From Aquipseudomonas alcaligenes (GTDB taxonomy: Bacteria > Pseudomonadota > Gammaproteobacteria > Pseudomonadales > Pseudomonadaceae), in NCBI RefSeq assembly GCF_003205495.1, contig NZ_QJRX01000002.1, positions 124,001-188,000 of the forward strand: a stretch of 64,000 bases of DNA. Direction: 5' to 3'. Shown in pieces: positions 16,246 to 26,657 of this stretch (within the stretch, counting starts at the first letter, position 1; every line of letters begins with the position of its first letter). The notes below the pieces were generated by a model. That model saw nothing but the letters and a program-made list of their open reading frames with translations, had not been told where the DNA came from and made no database searches. The translations under genes and the position numbers were made by a program.

Positions 16246-16273
16246 AGAGCCCGCTTTCGCGGGCTCTTTCGTT
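16246..16273 (+). terminator. Intrinsic terminator after tRNA-Leu
   Basis: AGAGCCCGC (16246-16254) and GCGGGCTCT (16259-16267) form a perfect 9-bp stem with a TTTC loop, followed by TTCGTTT. It closes the tpiA-secG-tRNA-Leu transcript 9 nt after the tRNA and separates it from the next unit. Confidence 0.85.
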
Positions 16274-16286
16274 TCCAGGGCGTTGG

Positions 16287-16315
16287 TTGACCCTGTGGGT
16301 CATGATCCGTATACT
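16287..16315 (+). promoter_or_regulatory. Strong sigma-70 promoter of the initiator-like tRNA gene
   Basis: TTGACC (16287-16292), a 17-nt spacer and TATACT (16310-16315) closely match the -35/-10 consensus. A GC-rich discriminator (TCTGGCCC), typical of stable-RNA promoters, follows. The predicted start is near 16322, ten nt before the tRNA-like gene. Confidence 0.8.
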
Positions 16316-16331
16316 TCTGGCCCAGCTTTGG

Positions 16332-16406
<75 letters not shown>

Positions 16407-16416
16407 GTAGTAGTGA

Positions 16417-16438
16417 AGCCCCTTTTCAGGGGCTTTTT
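16417..16438 (+). terminator. Intrinsic terminator after the initiator-like tRNA
   Basis: AGCCCCT (16417-16423) and AGGGGCT (16428-16434) form a 7-bp stem with a TTTC loop and a T5 tail, 10 nt after the CCA end. Together with the upstream promoter it makes the tRNA-like gene a separate transcription unit. Confidence 0.85.
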
Positions 16439-16484
16439 GCTAGCTGGACAGTCCGCCGCCGACCCTGGTCGGGCGGCACGATGG

Positions 16485-16508
16485 ATGGGCGTTTCGCCCA
16501 TTTTTTAT
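16485..16508 (+). terminator. Terminator/attenuator in the rimP-nusA-infB leader
   Basis: ATGGGCG (16485-16491) and CGCCCAT (16495-16501) enclose TTT and run into a T-rich tail (TTTTTTATTT). It ends less than 30 nt before the rimP start, so transcripts of the rimP-nusA-infB operon arising upstream must pass it. NusA is known to affect termination and autoregulates its operon in E. coli. An attenuator role here is inferred. Confidence 0.7.
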
Positions 16509-16535
16509 TTCTACGACATGCGCGGAGGGCTTCGG

Positions 16536-16994
16536 GTGTCGAGCAAGCTGGAACAGTTGCAGGCCATGCTGGCCCCGGTGGTCGAGTCTCTCGGCTACCA
16601 GTGCTGGGGGATTGAGTTCATTTCCCAGGGGCGGCATTCGTTGCTGCGTGTGTATATCGATCGCGAAGGCGGCATTCTGGTAGACGACTGCGAGGTGGTT
16701 AGTCGCCAGGTCAGTGCTGTGCTGGATGTCGAGGATCCGATCAGCAGTGAGTACACCCTGGAGGTGTCGTCGCCGGGCATGGATCGGCCGCTGTTCACTC
16801 TCGAGCAGTTCGCCCAGCATGCCGGAGAGCAGGTGAAGATCAAGCTGCGTTCGCCCTTCGACGGGCGGCGCAATTTCCAGGGCCTCCTCCGCGGAGTGGA
16901 GGAGCAGGACGTGGTGGTGCTGGTGGATGACCACGAATTCCTGTTGCCGATCGATCTGATCGACAAGGCCAATATTATCCCCCGTTTTGACTGA
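16536..16994 (+). CDS. rimP: Ribosome maturation factor RimP
   Basis: Needed for 30S subunit assembly. The product is 152 aa from a GTG start with GGAGGG six nt upstream. An in-frame ATG at 16518 is possible but would add six residues (MRGGLR) before the conserved [11 protein letters not shown]. Recognised by [20 protein letters not shown], the [18 protein letters not shown] helix and [15 protein letters not shown], with the C-terminal Sm-like domain ending DKANIIPRF. It precedes nusA, as in most bacteria. Confidence 0.96.
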   Translation: MSSKLEQLQAMLAPVVESLGYQCWGIEFISQGRHSLLRVYIDREGGILVDDCEVVSRQVSAVLDVEDPISSEYTLEVSSPGMDRPLFTLEQFAQHAGEQVKIKLRSPFDGRRNFQGLLRGVEEQDVVVLVDDHEFLLPIDLIDKANIIPRFD

Positions 16995-17041
16995 GACGCG
17001 GATCCCGCGGGTCCAATGGATTGCGAAAGGCGAGGCGTACG

Positions 17042-18523
17042 ATGAGTAAAGAAGTACTGCTGGTTGTAGAGTCGGTATCCAACGAGAAAGGTGTACCGGC
17101 CGGTGTGATTTTCGAGGCACTGGAACTGGCGCTGGCGACAGCGACCAAGAAACGTTTCGACGACGAGGTCGAGCTGCGCGTGGCGATCAATCGTCATAAC
17201 GGCAGCTATGAGACTTTCCGCTGCTGGACCGTGGTCGAGGAAGACGATCTGGAGAACCCGGCGGCCCAGCTGACCGTGGAGCAGGCCCAGGAGCGTCAGC
17301 CCGGCGCCAAGGTCGGCGATGTCATCGAGGAGCCTGTCGAGTCCATCGAGTTCGGCCGCATCGCCGCGCAAACCGCCAAGCAGGTGATCGTGCAGAAAGT
17401 GCGCGAGGCCGAGCGTGCCCAGGTGGTCGATGCCTACCGCGAGCGCGTCGGCGAGATCATCTCCGGCACCGTGAAGAAGGTCACCCGCGACAGCGTGATC
17501 GTCGACCTGGGCAATAACGCCGAGGCTCTGCTGGCCCGCGAGGACATCATCCCGCGCGAAACCTTCCGTGTCGGCGCCCGCGTGCGCGCCCTGCTCAAGG
17601 AGATCCGCACCGAGAACCGTGGTCCGCAGCTGATCCTGTCGCGCACTGCGCCGCAGATGCTGATCGAGCTGTTCACCATCGAGGTTCCGGAAATCGCCGA
17701 AGGCCTGATCGAAGTGATGGCCGCCGCTCGCGATCCGGGCTCGCGCGCCAAGATCGCCGTGCGCTCCAAGGACAAGCGTATCGATCCGCAGGGCGCCTGC
17801 ATCGGTATGCGTGGCTCGCGCGTACAGGCCGTTTCCGGCGAGATCGGTGGCGAGCGCGTTGACATCGTGCTGTGGGACGAGAACGTCGCCCAGTTCGTGA
17901 TCAACGCCATGGCTCCGGCCGAAGTGGCGGCGATCATCGTCGACGAAGATGCCCATGCCATGGACATCGCCGTGGCCGAGGACAACCTGGCCCAGGCTAT
18001 CGGTCGCGGTGGCCAGAACGTGCGCCTGGCCAGCCAGCTGACCGGCTGGACCCTGAACGTGATGACCGAGGCCGACATCCAGGCCAAGCAGCAGGCCGAG
18101 ACTGGAGACATCCTGCAGCGCTTCGTCGAAGAGCTGGATGTCGACGAGGAGCTGGCCCAGGTACTGGTCGAGGAAGGCTTCACCAGCCTGGAAGAGATCG
18201 CCTACGTGCCGATGGAGGAGATGCTCAGCATCGACGGCTTCGACGAGGACATCGTCAACGAACTGCGTGCTCGTGCCAAGGATCGTCTGCTGACCAAGGC
18301 CATCGCCAACGAAGAAAAACTGGCCGATGCGCAACCGGCCGAAGACCTGCTGTCCCTGGACGGCATGGACAAGACCCTGGCCCAGGAACTGGCGGTGCGT
18401 GGTGTAGTTACCCGCGAAGACCTGGCCGAGCAGTCGATCGACGACCTGCTCGACATCGACGGCATCGACGAAGAGCGTGCCGGCAAGCTGATCATGGCCG
18501 CCCGAGCCCATTGGTTCGAGTAA
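17042..18523 (+). CDS. nusA: Transcription termination/antitermination protein NusA
   Basis: Binds RNA polymerase and modulates pausing, termination and antitermination. The product is 493 aa. It has an N-terminal RNAP-binding domain (1-~130), an S1 domain (about 135-200, with [15 protein letters not shown]) and two KH domains (about 230-350, with [11 protein letters not shown] and [13 protein letters not shown]). Two acidic C-terminal repeats are at about 365-420 and 435-493. The start at 17042 gives the conserved [10 protein letters not shown]. Confidence 0.98.
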   Translation: MSKEVLLVVESVSNEKGVPAGVIFEALELALATATKKRFDDEVELRVAINRHNGSYETFRCWTVVEEDDLENPAAQLTVEQAQERQPGAKVGDVIEEPVESIEFGRIAAQTAKQVIVQKVREAERAQVVDAYRERVGEIISGTVKKVTRDSVIVDLGNNAEALLAREDIIPRETFRVGARVRALLKEIRTENRGPQLILSRTAPQMLIELFTIEVPEIAEGLIEVMAAARDPGSRAKIAVRSKDKRIDPQGACIGMRGSRVQAVSGEIGGERVDIVLWDENVAQFVINAMAPAEVAAIIVDEDAHAMDIAVAEDNLAQAIGRGGQNVRLASQLTGWTLNVMTEADIQAKQQAETGDILQRFVEELDVDEELAQVLVEEGFTSLEEIAYVPMEEMLSIDGFDEDIVNELRARAKDRLLTKAIANEEKLADAQPAEDLLSLDGMDKTLAQELAVRGVVTREDLAEQSIDDLLDIDGIDEERAGKLIMAARAHWFE

Positions 18524-18550
18524 GCGGTTGCGGCCTGAGGAGAGAAATGC

Positions 18551-21052
18551 ATGACGCAAGTCACGGTGAAAGAACTGGCCCAAGTGGTCGACACACCGGT
18601 GGAGCGCCTGCTGCAGCAGATGCGTGAGGCGGGACTGCCGCACACCAGTGCCGAGCAAGTGGTGACCGATAACGAGAAGCAGGCCCTGCTGGCCCATCTG
18701 AAGAGCAGCCACGGCGAGAAGCTGGAAGAGCCGCGCAAGATCACCCTGCAGCGCAAGACCACCACCACCCTGAAGGTTGCCGGTAGCAAGACCATCAGCG
18801 TGGAAGTGCGCAAGAAGAAGACCTACGTCAAACGCAGCCCGGCCGAAATCGAGGCCGAGAAGCAGCGCGAGCTGGAAGAGCAGCGTGCCGCCGAAGAGGC
18901 CGCGCGCCTGAAGGCCGAGGAAGAGGCACGCAAACAGGCCGAGGCGGAAGCCCGCAAGCAGCAGGATGCAGCTGCCCTGGCCGCTGTTGCGCCTGCTGCG
19001 GGCGTTGATGCGCCGGCCCCCGCCGTGGTGGTCAACGAAACCGCTGCTGCGGCCGTGGAGCGCAAGAAGGAAGAGGCGCGTCGCGCCGAGAAGGACAAGC
19101 CTGTGCGCAGCGACGATGACGAGCGCCGCGACCGCAAGCATGCTCAGCACCGTCCGACCCTGAAAGACAAGGCACCGGCTCCGCGTGTCGCTCCGCGTAG
19201 CACCGACGAGGAAGTCGATGACTTCCGTCGTGGCCGTGGCGGCCGGATGAAGCCGAAGAAGCGTAATCAGCACGGGTTCCAGAGCCCGACAGGACCTATA
19301 GTGCGCGAAGTAGCGATCGGCGAGACCATTACCGTTGCCGAGCTGGCCGCCCAGATGTCGGTCAAGGGCGCCGAAGTGGTCAAGTTCATGTTCAAGATGG
19401 GCTCCCCGGTGACCATCAACCAGGTCCTGGACCAGGAGACCGCGCAGCTGGTCGCCGAGGAAATGGGCCACAAGGTCAAGCTGGTCAGCGAGAACGCCCT
19501 CGAAGAGCAGCTGGCCGAGTCGCTGAAGTTCGAAGGCGAGGCTTTCTCCCGCGCGCCGGTGGTGACCGTGATGGGTCACGTCGACCACGGCAAGACTTCC
19601 CTGCTCGACTACATCCGTCGCGCCAAGGTGGCCGCGGGCGAAGCCGGCGGTATCACCCAGCACATCGGTGCCTATCACGTGGAAACCGACCGCGGCATGG
19701 TCACCTTCCTCGACACCCCCGGCCACGCCGCGTTCACCGCCATGCGTGCTCGTGGTGCCAAGGCCACCGACATCGTCATCCTGGTAGTGGCGGCCGACGA
19801 CGGCGTGATGCCGCAGACCCAGGAAGCGGTGCAGCACGCGAAAGCGGCTGGCGTGCCGATCGTGGTTGCGGTGAACAAGATGGACAAGCCGGAAGCCAAC
19901 CCGGACAACATCAAGAACGGCCTGGCCGCGCTGGATGTGATCCCGGAAGAGTGGGGCGGCGATACCCCGTTCGTACCCGTTTCGGCCAAGGCCGGTACCG
20001 GCGTCGACGAGCTGCTGGAAGCCGTGCTGCTGCAGGCCGAGATGCTCGAGCTGAAAGCCACTCCGGCGGCCCCGGGCCGCGGCGTGGTGGTCGAATCGCG
20101 CCTGGACAAGGGCCGCGGCCCGGTGGCGACCGTGCTGGTGCAGGACGGTACCCTGCGCCAGGGCGACATGGTACTGGTCGGCGTCAACTACGGCCGCGTG
20201 CGCGCCATGCTCGACGAGAACGGCAAGACCATCAAGGAAGCCGGTCCGTCCATCCCGGTCGAGATCCTCGGCCTGGACGGCACCCCGGATGCCGGTGACG
20301 AAATGATGGTGGTGGCTGACGAGAAGAAGGCCCGCGAAGTCGCCCTGTTCCGCCAGGGCAAGTTCCGCGAGGTCAAGCTCGCCCGCCAGCACAGCTCGAA
20401 GCTGGAGAACATCTTCGAGACCATGGGCCAGGACGAGAAGAAGACCCTCAACATCGTGCTCAAGTCCGATGTGCGTGGCTCCCTCGAGGCCCTGCAGGGT
20501 GCTCTGGCCGACCTCGGCAACGAGGAAGTCCAGGTGCGCGTGATCGGTGGCGGCGTCGGTGGTATCACCGAGTCCGATGCCAACCTGGCGCTGGCCTCCA
20601 ATGCCGTGCTGTTCGGCTTCAACGTGCGTGCCGATGCCGGTGCGCGCAAGATCGTCGAGCAGGAGGGCATCGACCTGCGCTACTACAACGTCATCTACGA
20701 CATCATCGAGGACGTCAAGAAGGCGCTCACCGGTATGCTCGGCAGCGACGTGCGCGAGAACATCCTGGGCACCGCCGAGGTGCGCGACGTGTTCCGTTCG
20801 CCGAAGTTCGGCGCCATCGCCGGCTGCATGGTCATCGAGGGCACCGTCTACCGCAACCGTCCGATCCGCGTGCTGCGCGACGACGTGGTGATCTTCGAAG
20901 GCGAGCTGGAATCCCTGCGTCGCTTCAAGGACGACGTCGCCGAAGTGCGTAACGGCATGGAGTGCGGTATCGGCGTGAAGAGCTACAACGACGTCAAGGT
21001 CGGGGACAAGATCGAGGTGTTCGAGAAGGTCCAGGTGGCTCGTACGCTCTAA
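18551..21052 (+). CDS. infB: Translation initiation factor IF-2
   Basis: GTPase that places the initiator tRNA on the 30S subunit. The product is 833 aa. The N-terminus has an IF2_N domain ([20 protein letters not shown]) and a long charged Lys/Glu/Ala-rich linker (about 95-235). A second IF2_N is followed by the GTPase domain starting near residue 340 (G1 GHVDHGKT at 342-349, G3 DTPGHAAF, G4 NKMD) and the C-terminal fMet-tRNA binding domains. It is relevant to the odd initiator-like tRNA upstream, since IF-2 selects formylated initiators. Confidence 0.98.
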   Translation: MTQVTVKELAQVVDTPVERLLQQMREAGLPHTSAEQVVTDNEKQALLAHLKSSHGEKLEEPRKITLQRKTTTTLKVAGSKTISVEVRKKKTYVKRSPAEIEAEKQRELEEQRAAEEAARLKAEEEARKQAEAEARKQQDAAALAAVAPAAGVDAPAPAVVVNETAAAAVERKKEEARRAEKDKPVRSDDDERRDRKHAQHRPTLKDKAPAPRVAPRSTDEEVDDFRRGRGGRMKPKKRNQHGFQSPTGPIVREVAIGETITVAELAAQMSVKGAEVVKFMFKMGSPVTINQVLDQETAQLVAEEMGHKVKLVSENALEEQLAESLKFEGEAFSRAPVVTVMGHVDHGKTSLLDYIRRAKVAAGEAGGITQHIGAYHVETDRGMVTFLDTPGHAAFTAMRARGAKATDIVILVVAADDGVMPQTQEAVQHAKAAGVPIVVAVNKMDKPEANPDNIKNGLAALDVIPEEWGGDTPFVPVSAKAGTGVDELLEAVLLQAEMLELKATPAAPGRGVVVESRLDKGRGPVATVLVQDGTLRQGDMVLVGVNYGRVRAMLDENGKTIKEAGPSIPVEILGLDGTPDAGDEMMVVADEKKAREVALFRQGKFREVKLARQHSSKLENIFETMGQDEKKTLNIVLKSDVRGSLEALQGALADLGNEEVQVRVIGGGVGGITESDANLALASNAVLFGFNVRADAGARKIVEQEGIDLRYYNVIYDIIEDVKKALTGMLGSDVRENILGTAEVRDVFRSPKFGAIAGCMVIEGTVYRNRPIRVLRDDVVIFEGELESLRRFKDDVAEVRNGMECGIGVKSYNDVKVGDKIEVFEKVQVARTL

Positions 21053-21071
21053 GCGCGAGTTGCAACACGCG

Positions 21072-21103
21072 ACGCCCGGCCCCGCATGTGCGCGGCCGGG
21101 CGT
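21072..21103 (+). promoter_or_regulatory. infB-rbfA intercistronic hairpin
   Basis: ACGCCCGGCC and GGCCGGGCGT form a perfect 10-bp stem around a 12-nt GC-rich loop, 20 nt after the infB stop. Only TTG follows, so termination would be weak. It may act as partial attenuation or an RNA-stability element. Confidence 0.5.
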
Positions 21104-21151
21104 TTGCCGCTTTTGAGCCCGCACGCGAAGGCGGCGGGAGAGGTAGGAAAA

Positions 21152-21529
21152 ATGGCCAAAGAATACAGCCGTACCCAGCGCATCGGTGACCAGATGCAGC
21201 GCGAGCTGGCGCAGATGATCCCGCGCGAGGTGCGCGATCCGCGCCTGGGCTTCGTCACCGTCACTGCCGTGGATGTCAGCCGCGACCTCGGTCACGCCAA
21301 GGTGTTCATCACCCTGATGGGCGAGAACGCTGCCGAGAAGATCAAGCTCAACCTGGAAATCCTCAACGAGGCCGCCGGCTACCTGCGCATGCTGCTGGGC
21401 AAGTCGATGAAGGTGCGCAGCGTGCCGCAGCTGCACTTCCACTTCGACGAGAGCATCTCGCGTGGCGTGCACCTGTCGGCGCTGATCGAGCGCGCCGTGG
21501 CCGAAGACAGCAAGCATCAGGACGATTGA
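21152..21529 (+). CDS. rbfA: 30S ribosome-binding factor RbfA
   Basis: Binds immature 30S subunits and helps 16S 5' end processing. The product is 125 aa, a KH-type fold, with the family start [19 protein letters not shown] and [14 protein letters not shown]. The start at 21152 is preferred to an in-frame codon at 21086 because it gives the conserved N-terminus and follows GGGAGAGG. Two nt separate its stop from the truB GTG. Confidence 0.96.
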   Translation: MAKEYSRTQRIGDQMQRELAQMIPREVRDPRLGFVTVTAVDVSRDLGHAKVFITLMGENAAEKIKLNLEILNEAAGYLRMLLGKSMKVRSVPQLHFHFDESISRGVHLSALIERAVAEDSKHQDD

Positions 21530-21531
21530 GC

Positions 21532-22452
21532 GTGGCCCAGGTCAAACGTATCCGCCGCCAGGTCAGCGGCATTCTGGTGCTCGACAAGCCGCGCGGCATG
21601 AGCTCCAACCAGGCCCTGCAGAAGGTGCGCTGGCTGCTCAACGCCGAGAAGGCCGGGCACACCGGTAGCCTCGATCCGCTGGCCACCGGCGTGCTGCCGC
21701 TGTGCTTCGGCGAGGCGACCAAGTTCTCCCAGTACCTGCTGGACGCCGACAAGGGCTACGAGACCCTGGCCCAGCTCGGCGTCACCACCACCACCGGCGA
21801 TGCCGAGGGCGAAGTCCTCGAGCGCCGCGAAGTGACCGTCGGTCGGGAGGCCGTGGAGGCCGTCCTGCCGCGTTTTCGTGGTGAAATCAAGCAGATACCG
21901 CCGATGTACTCGGCCCTGAAGAAGGACGGTCAGCCGCTCTACAAGCTGGCCCGCGCCGGCGAGGTAGTGGAGCGCGAGCCGCGATCTGTTACTATCGCGC
22001 GCCTGGATTTACTGGCCCTGGAGCAGGCGCAGCTGCGCCTGGCCGTGGCCTGCAGCAAGGGTACCTATATCCGTACCCTGGTCGAGGACATCGGCCAGCA
22101 GCTGGGCTGCGGTGCCCATGTGGCCGAGCTGCGGCGTACCCAGGCCGGGCCTTTCGGCCTGGCCCAGGCCATCAGCCTGGAGACGCTGGAGAAGGTCCAT
22201 GCCGAAGGCGGCAGCGAGGCCCTCGACCAGTTCCTCCTGCCGGTGGACAGCGGCCTGGAGCACTGGCCGCTGCTGCAGCTGTCCGAGCACAGCGCCTACT
22301 ACTGGCTGCACGGTCAGCCGGTGCGGGCGCCGGAAGCGCCCAAGTTCGGCATGCTGCGGGTGCAGGATCATACCGGCCGCTTCATCGGCATCGGTGAGGT
22401 GAGCGAGGACGGGCGCATCGCGCCCAAGCGTCTGATTTCGACCGGCGCCTAG
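21532..22452 (+). CDS. truB: tRNA pseudouridine(55) synthase
   Basis: Makes pseudouridine 55 in the T-loop of tRNAs. The product is 306 aa. The catalytic aspartate is D48 in [11 protein letters not shown], and the [13 protein letters not shown] motif and C-terminal PUA-like segment are present. The GTG at 21532 gives the conserved [13 protein letters not shown] start. A TTG two codons earlier (21526), overlapping the rbfA stop, is an alternative. The neighbouring initiator-like tRNA has an abnormal T-loop and may not be a normal substrate. Confidence 0.97.
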
Positions 22453-22595
22453 CGTCGGCAGGCGCCCCGGGTTGCGGCTCGGGGCGATGGATTCGGTCGG
22501 TGCGACCGGAGCGAGGGTGGCTGTCAGCAGGCACGGTCATTCCTCTTTTTAAAACACGGGACTGGTTCCCGGCCTGTTCACTCAAGGAGCCCATC

Positions 22596-22865
22596 ATGGC
22601 ACTGAGCGTTGAAGAAAAAGCCCAGATCGTTAACGAGTACAAGCAAGCTGAAGGCGATACCGGTTCTCCGGAAGTGCAGGTTGCCCTGCTGACCGCCAAC
22701 ATCAACAAGCTGCAGGATCACTTCAAAGCCAACGGCAAAGACCACCACTCCCGTCGTGGCCTGATCCGCATGGTCAACCAGCGTCGCAAGCTGCTGGACT
22801 ACCTGAAGGGTAAGGACACCACTCGTTACAGCGCCCTCATCGGTCGCCTGGGTCTGCGTCGCTAA
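22596..22865 (+). CDS. rpsO: 30S ribosomal protein S15
   Basis: Primary 16S rRNA binder in the 30S platform. The product is 89 aa, beginning [17 protein letters not shown] and ending [10 protein letters not shown]. The Shine-Dalgarno AAGGAG is six nt upstream. The 143-nt leader contains hairpin potential (CGCCCCG 22463-22469 with CGGGGCG 22480-22486), which may relate to S15 autoregulation known in E. coli, but no pseudoknot was worked out. Confidence 0.98.
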
Positions 22866-22883
22866 GACGTGCACCTGAAGTGA

Positions 22884-22948
22884 GAAGCTGGGAGCACGGG
22901 GTTGCAGGACGGTTGATACCGGCCGGCGGCTTCGGGCTTCCAGCTTCT
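22884..22948 (+). promoter_or_regulatory. Long hairpin in the pnp leader (candidate RNase III/PNPase control site)
   Basis: GAAGCTGGGAGC (22884-22895) can pair with GCTTCCAGCTTC (22937-22948) with one mismatch, enclosing a GC-rich 41-nt apical part. It lies between rpsO and pnp. In E. coli the rpsO-pnp intergenic RNA forms a long stem cut by RNase III and used by PNPase to repress its own mRNA. The same role here is inferred from position and structure. Confidence 0.55.
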
Positions 22949-23030
22949 GGCTTTTCAGGGGTATGACAACGGGTCCGACTCCCGGCATTCCCCCCGATTT
23001 CCCCAAGGCAACAAAGAGAAGGAAAACACC

Positions 23031-25136
23031 GTGAATCCGGTTATCAAGCAATTCAAGTTCGGTCAGTCGACCGTCACCCTGGAAACCGGCCGCATCGCCC
23101 GCCAGGCCTCTGGCGCCGTGCTGGTCAGCATCGACAACGACGTCAGCGTGCTGGTCACCGTGGTTGGCGCCAAGCAGGCCGATCCGAGCAAGGGCTTCTT
23201 CCCGCTGTCCGTGCACTACCAGGAAAAGACCTATGCCGCCGGCAAGATCCCGGGTGGCTACTTCAAGCGTGAAGGCCGTCCGAGCGAGAAGGAAACCCTG
23301 ACCTCGCGCCTGATCGACCGCCCGATCCGCCCGCTGTTCCCGGAAGGCTTCATGAACGAAGTGCAGGTCGTCTGCACCGTCGTCTCCACCAGCAAGAAGA
23401 CCGATCCGGACATCGCCTCGATGATCGGTACCTCGGCTGCCCTGGCCATCTCCGGCATCCCGTTCAACGGCCCGATCGGCGCCGCCCGCGTGGCCTTCCA
23501 CGAGGACACCGGTTACCTGCTGAACCCGAACTACGAGCAGCTGAAAGCCTCCAGCCTGGACATGGTGGTGGCCGGTACCGAGACCGCCGTGCTGATGGTC
23601 GAGTCCGAAGCCGACGAGCTGACCGAAGACCAGATGCTGGGCGCCGTGCTGTTCGCCCACCAGGAATTCCAGGCCGTGATCCAGGCCGTCAAGGAATTCG
23701 CCGCCGAAGCCGGCAAGCCGACCTGGAACTGGACCGCCCCGGCCGAGAACACCGCGCTGCTCAGCGCCATCAAGGCCGAGTTCGGCGAGGCCATTTCCCA
23801 GGCCTACACCATCACCATCAAGCAGGACCGCTACAACCGTCTGGACGAGCTGCGCGACCAGGTCGTGGCCAAGTTCTCCGGCGAGGAAGGTCAGCCGTCC
23901 GCCGGCGAGGTCAAGGATGCCTTCGGCCTGATCGAATACCGCACCGTGCGCGAGAACATCGTCAACGGCAAGCCGCGTATCGACGGTCGTGACACCCGTA
24001 CCGTACGCCCGCTGAAGATCGAAGTCGGCGTGCTGGACAAGACCCACGGCTCCGCCCTGTTCACCCGTGGCGAGACCCAGGCCCTGGTGGTCGCCACCCT
24101 CGGCACCGCCCGCGATGCCCAGCTGCTGGACACCCTGGAAGGCGAGAAGAAAGACCCCTTCATGCTGCACTACAACTTCCCTCCGTTCTCGGTGGGCGAG
24201 TGTGGTCGCATGGGCAGCGCCGGTCGCCGCGAGATCGGCCACGGCCGTCTGGCCCGCCGCGGTGTCGCCGCCATGCTGCCGAAGGGCGACGAGTTCCCCT
24301 ACACCATCCGCGTGGTGTCGGAGATCACCGAGTCCAACGGTTCCTCCTCCATGGCCTCCGTGTGCGGCGCCTCCCTGGCGCTGATGGACGCCGGCGTGCC
24401 GATGAAGGCGCCGGTGGCCGGTATCGCCATGGGCCTGGTGCTGGAAGGCGAGAAGTTCGCCGTACTGACCGACATCCTGGGTGACGAAGACCACCTGGGC
24501 GACATGGACTTCAAGGTCGCCGGTACCGCCAAGGGCGTCACCGCCCTGCAGATGGACATCAAGATCCAGGGCATCACCGAGGAGATCATGGAGATCGCCC
24601 TGGGCCAGGCCCTGGAAGCCCGTCTGAACATCCTCGGCCAGATGAACCAGGTCATCTCCCAGTCGCGCAGCGAGCTGTCGGCCAACGCCCCGACCATGCT
24701 GGCGATGAAGATCGACCAGGACAAGATCCGCGACGTGATCGGCAAGGGCGGCGCCACCATCCGCGCCATCTGCGAAGAGACCAAGGCCTCGATCGACATC
24801 GAGGACGACGGTTCGATCAAGATCTTCGGCGAGACCAAGGAAGCGGCCGAGGCGGCCAAGCAGCGCGTGCTCGGCATCACCGCCGAGGCCGAGATCGGCA
24901 AGATCTACGTCGGCAAGGTCGAACGCATCGTCGACTTCGGCGCCTTCGTCAACATCCTGCCGGGCAAGGACGGTCTGGTGCACATCTCGCAGATCAGCGA
25001 TCAGCGCATCGACAAGGTCACCGACGTGCTCAAGGAAGGCCAGGAAGTGAAGGTCCTGGTGCTGGACGTGGACAACCGCGGCCGCATCAAGCTGTCGATC
25101 AAGGACGTCGCCGCAGCGGAAGCCTCGGGCGTCTAA
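23031..25136 (+). CDS. pnp: Polyribonucleotide nucleotidyltransferase (PNPase)
   Basis: Phosphorolytic 3'-5' exoribonuclease of the degradosome. The product is 701 aa from a GTG start with AGAAGGA upstream. Two RNase PH domains (about 1-210 and 310-545) flank an all-helical linker. A KH domain (about 555-615, [11 protein letters not shown]) and an S1 domain (about 620-690, [18 protein letters not shown]) complete the family layout. It follows rpsO, as in other gammaproteobacteria, and is closed by a strong terminator. Confidence 0.98.
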   Translation: MNPVIKQFKFGQSTVTLETGRIARQASGAVLVSIDNDVSVLVTVVGAKQADPSKGFFPLSVHYQEKTYAAGKIPGGYFKREGRPSEKETLTSRLIDRPIRPLFPEGFMNEVQVVCTVVSTSKKTDPDIASMIGTSAALAISGIPFNGPIGAARVAFHEDTGYLLNPNYEQLKASSLDMVVAGTETAVLMVESEADELTEDQMLGAVLFAHQEFQAVIQAVKEFAAEAGKPTWNWTAPAENTALLSAIKAEFGEAISQAYTITIKQDRYNRLDELRDQVVAKFSGEEGQPSAGEVKDAFGLIEYRTVRENIVNGKPRIDGRDTRTVRPLKIEVGVLDKTHGSALFTRGETQALVVATLGTARDAQLLDTLEGEKKDPFMLHYNFPPFSVGECGRMGSAGRREIGHGRLARRGVAAMLPKGDEFPYTIRVVSEITESNGSSSMASVCGASLALMDAGVPMKAPVAGIAMGLVLEGEKFAVLTDILGDEDHLGDMDFKVAGTAKGVTALQMDIKIQGITEEIMEIALGQALEARLNILGQMNQVISQSRSELSANAPTMLAMKIDQDKIRDVIGKGGATIRAICEETKASIDIEDDGSIKIFGETKEAAEAAKQRVLGITAEAEIGKIYVGKVERIVDFGAFVNILPGKDGLVHISQISDQRIDKVTDVLKEGQEVKVLVLDVDNRGRIKLSIKDVAAAEASGV

Positions 25137-25156
25137 GCCGAGACCATGCTGCAAAG

Positions 25157-25183
25157 GAGGGCCCTGCGGGGCCCTCTTTTTTT
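25157..25183 (+). terminator. Intrinsic terminator after pnp
   Basis: GAGGGCCC (25157-25164) and GGGCCCTC (25169-25176) form a perfect 8-bp stem with a TGCG loop and a T7 tail. It ends the rpsO-pnp transcript. Confidence 0.9.
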
Positions 25184-25240
25184 GCCTGCGGTTTGCCCCG
25201 ACAATGGCGCCTGGTGCAGTACCCACAAGGACGTCAGGCG

Positions 25241-26656
25241 ATGGAAATCAGCCACTGCCGCTATCACCCCGCGCAACCCGCCACCTGGCATTGCCCGCCC
25301 TGCCAGCGCGACTACGGCGATTGCTGCATCCCGCTGAATGCCGAGGCCCCCGAGCAGGATCCGAGCTGCCCGCTGTGCCATGGCCAGCTGCAGTTCCTCG
25401 GCGCGGCCAACACCGCGCAGCCCTTCTGGCAGCGCATCCCGGCCTTCTTCCGCTATGGCCTGCAGCCGGCTCCACTGGCTTTTGCCGCCCTGCTGGGCCT
25501 GGCCAGCCTGTTCATGCCGCCCTGGAAGCTGCTGTGGCTGGCATTGTTCTGCGTCGCCACCAAGTACCTGCAGAGCGTGATCGAAAGCGCCAGCCTGGGC
25601 GCCCGTGAGGCTCCCAGCCTGCGCGGGGCTCTGGATGGCGAGGGCTTCAGCCTGTTCTGGCGGCTCCTGGTGATCTTCTTCGTTGGCTTCGCCGTTGTCT
25701 GGCTGGCGGCCGACTTCGACAGCGAGGCGCTGTTCTGGGCGGCCACCCTCGGCGTGCAGCTGGTGCTGCCGGCCAGCATCATCCGCCTGGCCCTGGACAA
25801 GACCCTGGGTGCGGCGCTGAGTCCCGACCAGGTGGGACTGGTGATCAAGGCCATGGGCTGGCGCTACCTGATCCTCTGGGCCTTCCTGTTCATTCTCTGG
25901 CAGTCGCCGGGCTGGGTCGCCTACATGCTGACCGGCGGCCTGCCGCAGGTGGTGCTGGTGCCGCTGGCGACCCTGCTGTTCGGCTACTTCAGCGTGGTGA
26001 TGTGCGCCATGATGGGCTATGCGGTGTTCCAGTATCAGGGCGCCCTGGGCTATGTGGCGGTGGAGGAGGGCGCGCCGCGCGGCCTGCCCGCCGAGGAGTA
26101 TCGGCGGCGCCGGGCGCTGGCCGAGGCCGAGATTCGCCTCAAGGAGGGGCAGAGCGAGCGGGCCCTGGAGGTGCTGGCCCAGGCGCTGAACGGCATGCCC
26201 GATGACTTCGCCCTCAACGAGCGCTTCCATCGCCTGCTGTTCGGCCTGAATGCCCGCGAGCGCTGCCTGCGCCACCTGCAGCACTACCTGCCGCTGGCCG
26301 CGCGACTCAACCCGGTGCAGGCGGCCACGGCCCTGCTCAATGCCCGCCAGTTCAAGGCCGACTACCTGCCGGAGGATGCCCAGGTCTGCGAGCGGGTCGC
26401 CCAGGCGCTGCTGGAGCGGCACAAGACCCGCGAGGGCCTGAGCCTGTTGCGCAACCTGCATCGGCGCTTCCCCGACTATCCGCATATCCCGCGGGCCTAC
26501 CTGCTGGCCGCGCGCGGCTTCGCCGAGGGGCTCGGCCAGGTGGAGCCGGCGCAGCAGCTGCTGGGCTACATTCGTGCGCGCTATCCGCAGTCGCCGCTGC
26601 TCGGCGAGGTGGAACGCCTGGAGGAAACCCTGCGCCGGCTGGCAGCGCAGGCCTGA
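25241..26656 (+). CDS. Zinc-ribbon/membrane/TPR-like protein of unknown function
   Basis: A 471-aa protein in three parts. The N-terminus is Cys/His-rich (HCRYHPAQPATWHCPPCQRD, later CPLCHGQ), resembling a B-box or zinc ribbon (residues 1-55). The middle (about 75-275) has five or more hydrophobic membrane segments, including WLALFCVATKYLQ and LLVIFFVGFAVVWLAADF. The C-terminal half (about 285-471) is helical with TPR-like repeats (AEAEIRLKEGQSERALEVLA and others). The start at 25241 (MEISHCRYHP) begins at the zinc motif. An in-frame codon at 25193 is less likely. It is convergent with the rhomboid gene, with one nt between stops. I do not know its role. Quality control of membrane proteins is a guess from the layout. 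Confidence 0.75.
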   Translation: MEISHCRYHPAQPATWHCPPCQRDYGDCCIPLNAEAPEQDPSCPLCHGQLQFLGAANTAQPFWQRIPAFFRYGLQPAPLAFAALLGLASLFMPPWKLLWLALFCVATKYLQSVIESASLGAREAPSLRGALDGEGFSLFWRLLVIFFVGFAVVWLAADFDSEALFWAATLGVQLVLPASIIRLALDKTLGAALSPDQVGLVIKAMGWRYLILWAFLFILWQSPGWVAYMLTGGLPQVVLVPLATLLFGYFSVVMCAMMGYAVFQYQGALGYVAVEEGAPRGLPAEEYRRRRALAEAEIRLKEGQSERALEVLAQALNGMPDDFALNERFHRLLFGLNARERCLRHLQHYLPLAARLNPVQAATALLNARQFKADYLPEDAQVCERVAQALLERHKTREGLSLLRNLHRRFPDYPHIPRAYLLAARGFAEGLGQVEPAQQLLGYIRARYPQSPLLGEVERLEETLRRLAAQA

Positions 26657-26657
26657 A

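Noticed and set aside
16595..21517. Very long minus-strand ORF (1640 codons) opposite rimP, nusA, infB and rbfA
   Set aside because: It is antisense to four well-recognised genes, has a repetitive His/Gly/Leu/Asp-rich composition, and arises because GC-rich codon third positions suppress stops on the opposite strand.
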